Source of the DNA: Saccharothrix australiensis
GTDB lineage: Bacteria; Actinomycetota; Actinomycetes; Mycobacteriales; Pseudonocardiaceae
Length of the DNA: 64,000 nucleotides
Reading direction: 5' to 3'
Assembly: GCF_003634935.1 (NCBI RefSeq)
Contig: NZ_RBXO01000001.1
Coordinates: forward strand, 5,977,501 to 6,041,500
In this document: piece after piece, positions 62,928-64,000 of the stretch
How positions within the stretch are numbered: position 1 is the stretch's first letter
Layout: every line of letters begins with the position of its first letter
Program-made: the position numbers and the translations under genes
The notes under the pieces: model-generated
Database searches by the model: none
The model's input: only the letters and a program-made list of their open reading frames with translations
What the model was told of the DNA's origin: nothing

Positions 62928-64000
<1,073 letters not shown>

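Overview
The window comes from the chromosome of a very GC-rich actinomycete. RbpA, WhiA, a BldD with an intact c-di-GMP signature, an actinobacterial-type IHF, OpcA and an actinobacterial PriA without helicase motifs all point there. Codon use is almost entirely G or C at third positions, and GTG starts and 4-bp stop/start overlaps (GTGA, ATGA) are frequent. Together with the gene order this suggests the Saccharothrix/Actinosynnema/Lentzea branch of Pseudonocardiaceae; the family placement is inference. I saw no rRNA or tRNA gene, no transposase and no CRISPR array.

Layout. 1-7.4 kb (+): pentose-phosphate operon tkt(partial)-tal-pgi-zwf-opcA-pgl. 7.7-9.0 kb (+): orphan histidine kinase. 9.4-13.1 kb (-): rbpA, then gap-pgk-tpiA-secG. 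13.6-18.5 kb (-): uvrC-rapZ-yvcK-whiA. 18.6-27.8 kb: accessory stretch with a helix-hairpin-helix protein, two Rieske lipoproteins, an uncharacterised protein, a Zn-ribbon/XRE/TPR regulator coupled to a SLOG-like protein, a WYL regulator, an M28 peptidase and a serine hydrolase. 27.9-32.6 kb (-): rpe-ribD-ribE-ribBA-ribH-PH protein. 32.7-36.9 kb: second accessory stretch (degenerate SDR, large LuxR-family regulator, flavoprotein). 37.1-40.0 kb (-): def-fmt-rsmB. 40.4-44.5 kb (-): ggt and priA. 44.9-48.7 kb (-): mihF-gmk-rpoZ-coaBC-metK. 49-57.6 kb (-): pyrR-pyrB-pyrC-membrane protein-carA-carB-pyrF. Then bldD (+), nusB/efp/pepQ (-), a small membrane protein (+), a glycosidase-like lipoprotein (-) and aroB(partial)-aroQ (-).

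The backbone keeps the order seen in mycobacteria (pyrR to tkt, and aroB to nusB), so the accessory stretches stand out as insertions. The housekeeping genes feed each other: the pentose-phosphate operon supplies NADPH, ribose-5-phosphate and erythrose-4-phosphate; rpe is coupled to riboflavin genes that use ribulose-5-phosphate; the pyr operon makes UMP; aroB and aroQ use erythrose-4-phosphate.

The most unusual content is non-coding. There are three copies of a nested-palindrome dispersed repeat, five copies of an unrelated ~125-145-bp repeat (two of them identical over 124 bp) clustered at 23-26.5 kb, and tandem arrays with 14-, 36- and 12-bp units. A PyrR-binding hairpin appears to trap the pyrR ribosome binding site, a perfect LexA-type palindrome lies upstream of priA, and several promoters appear leaderless. 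Protein oddities are an ~165-residue histone-like tail on OpcA, a 26-codon ORF that exactly bridges pgi and zwf, and an SDR without its catalytic lysine.
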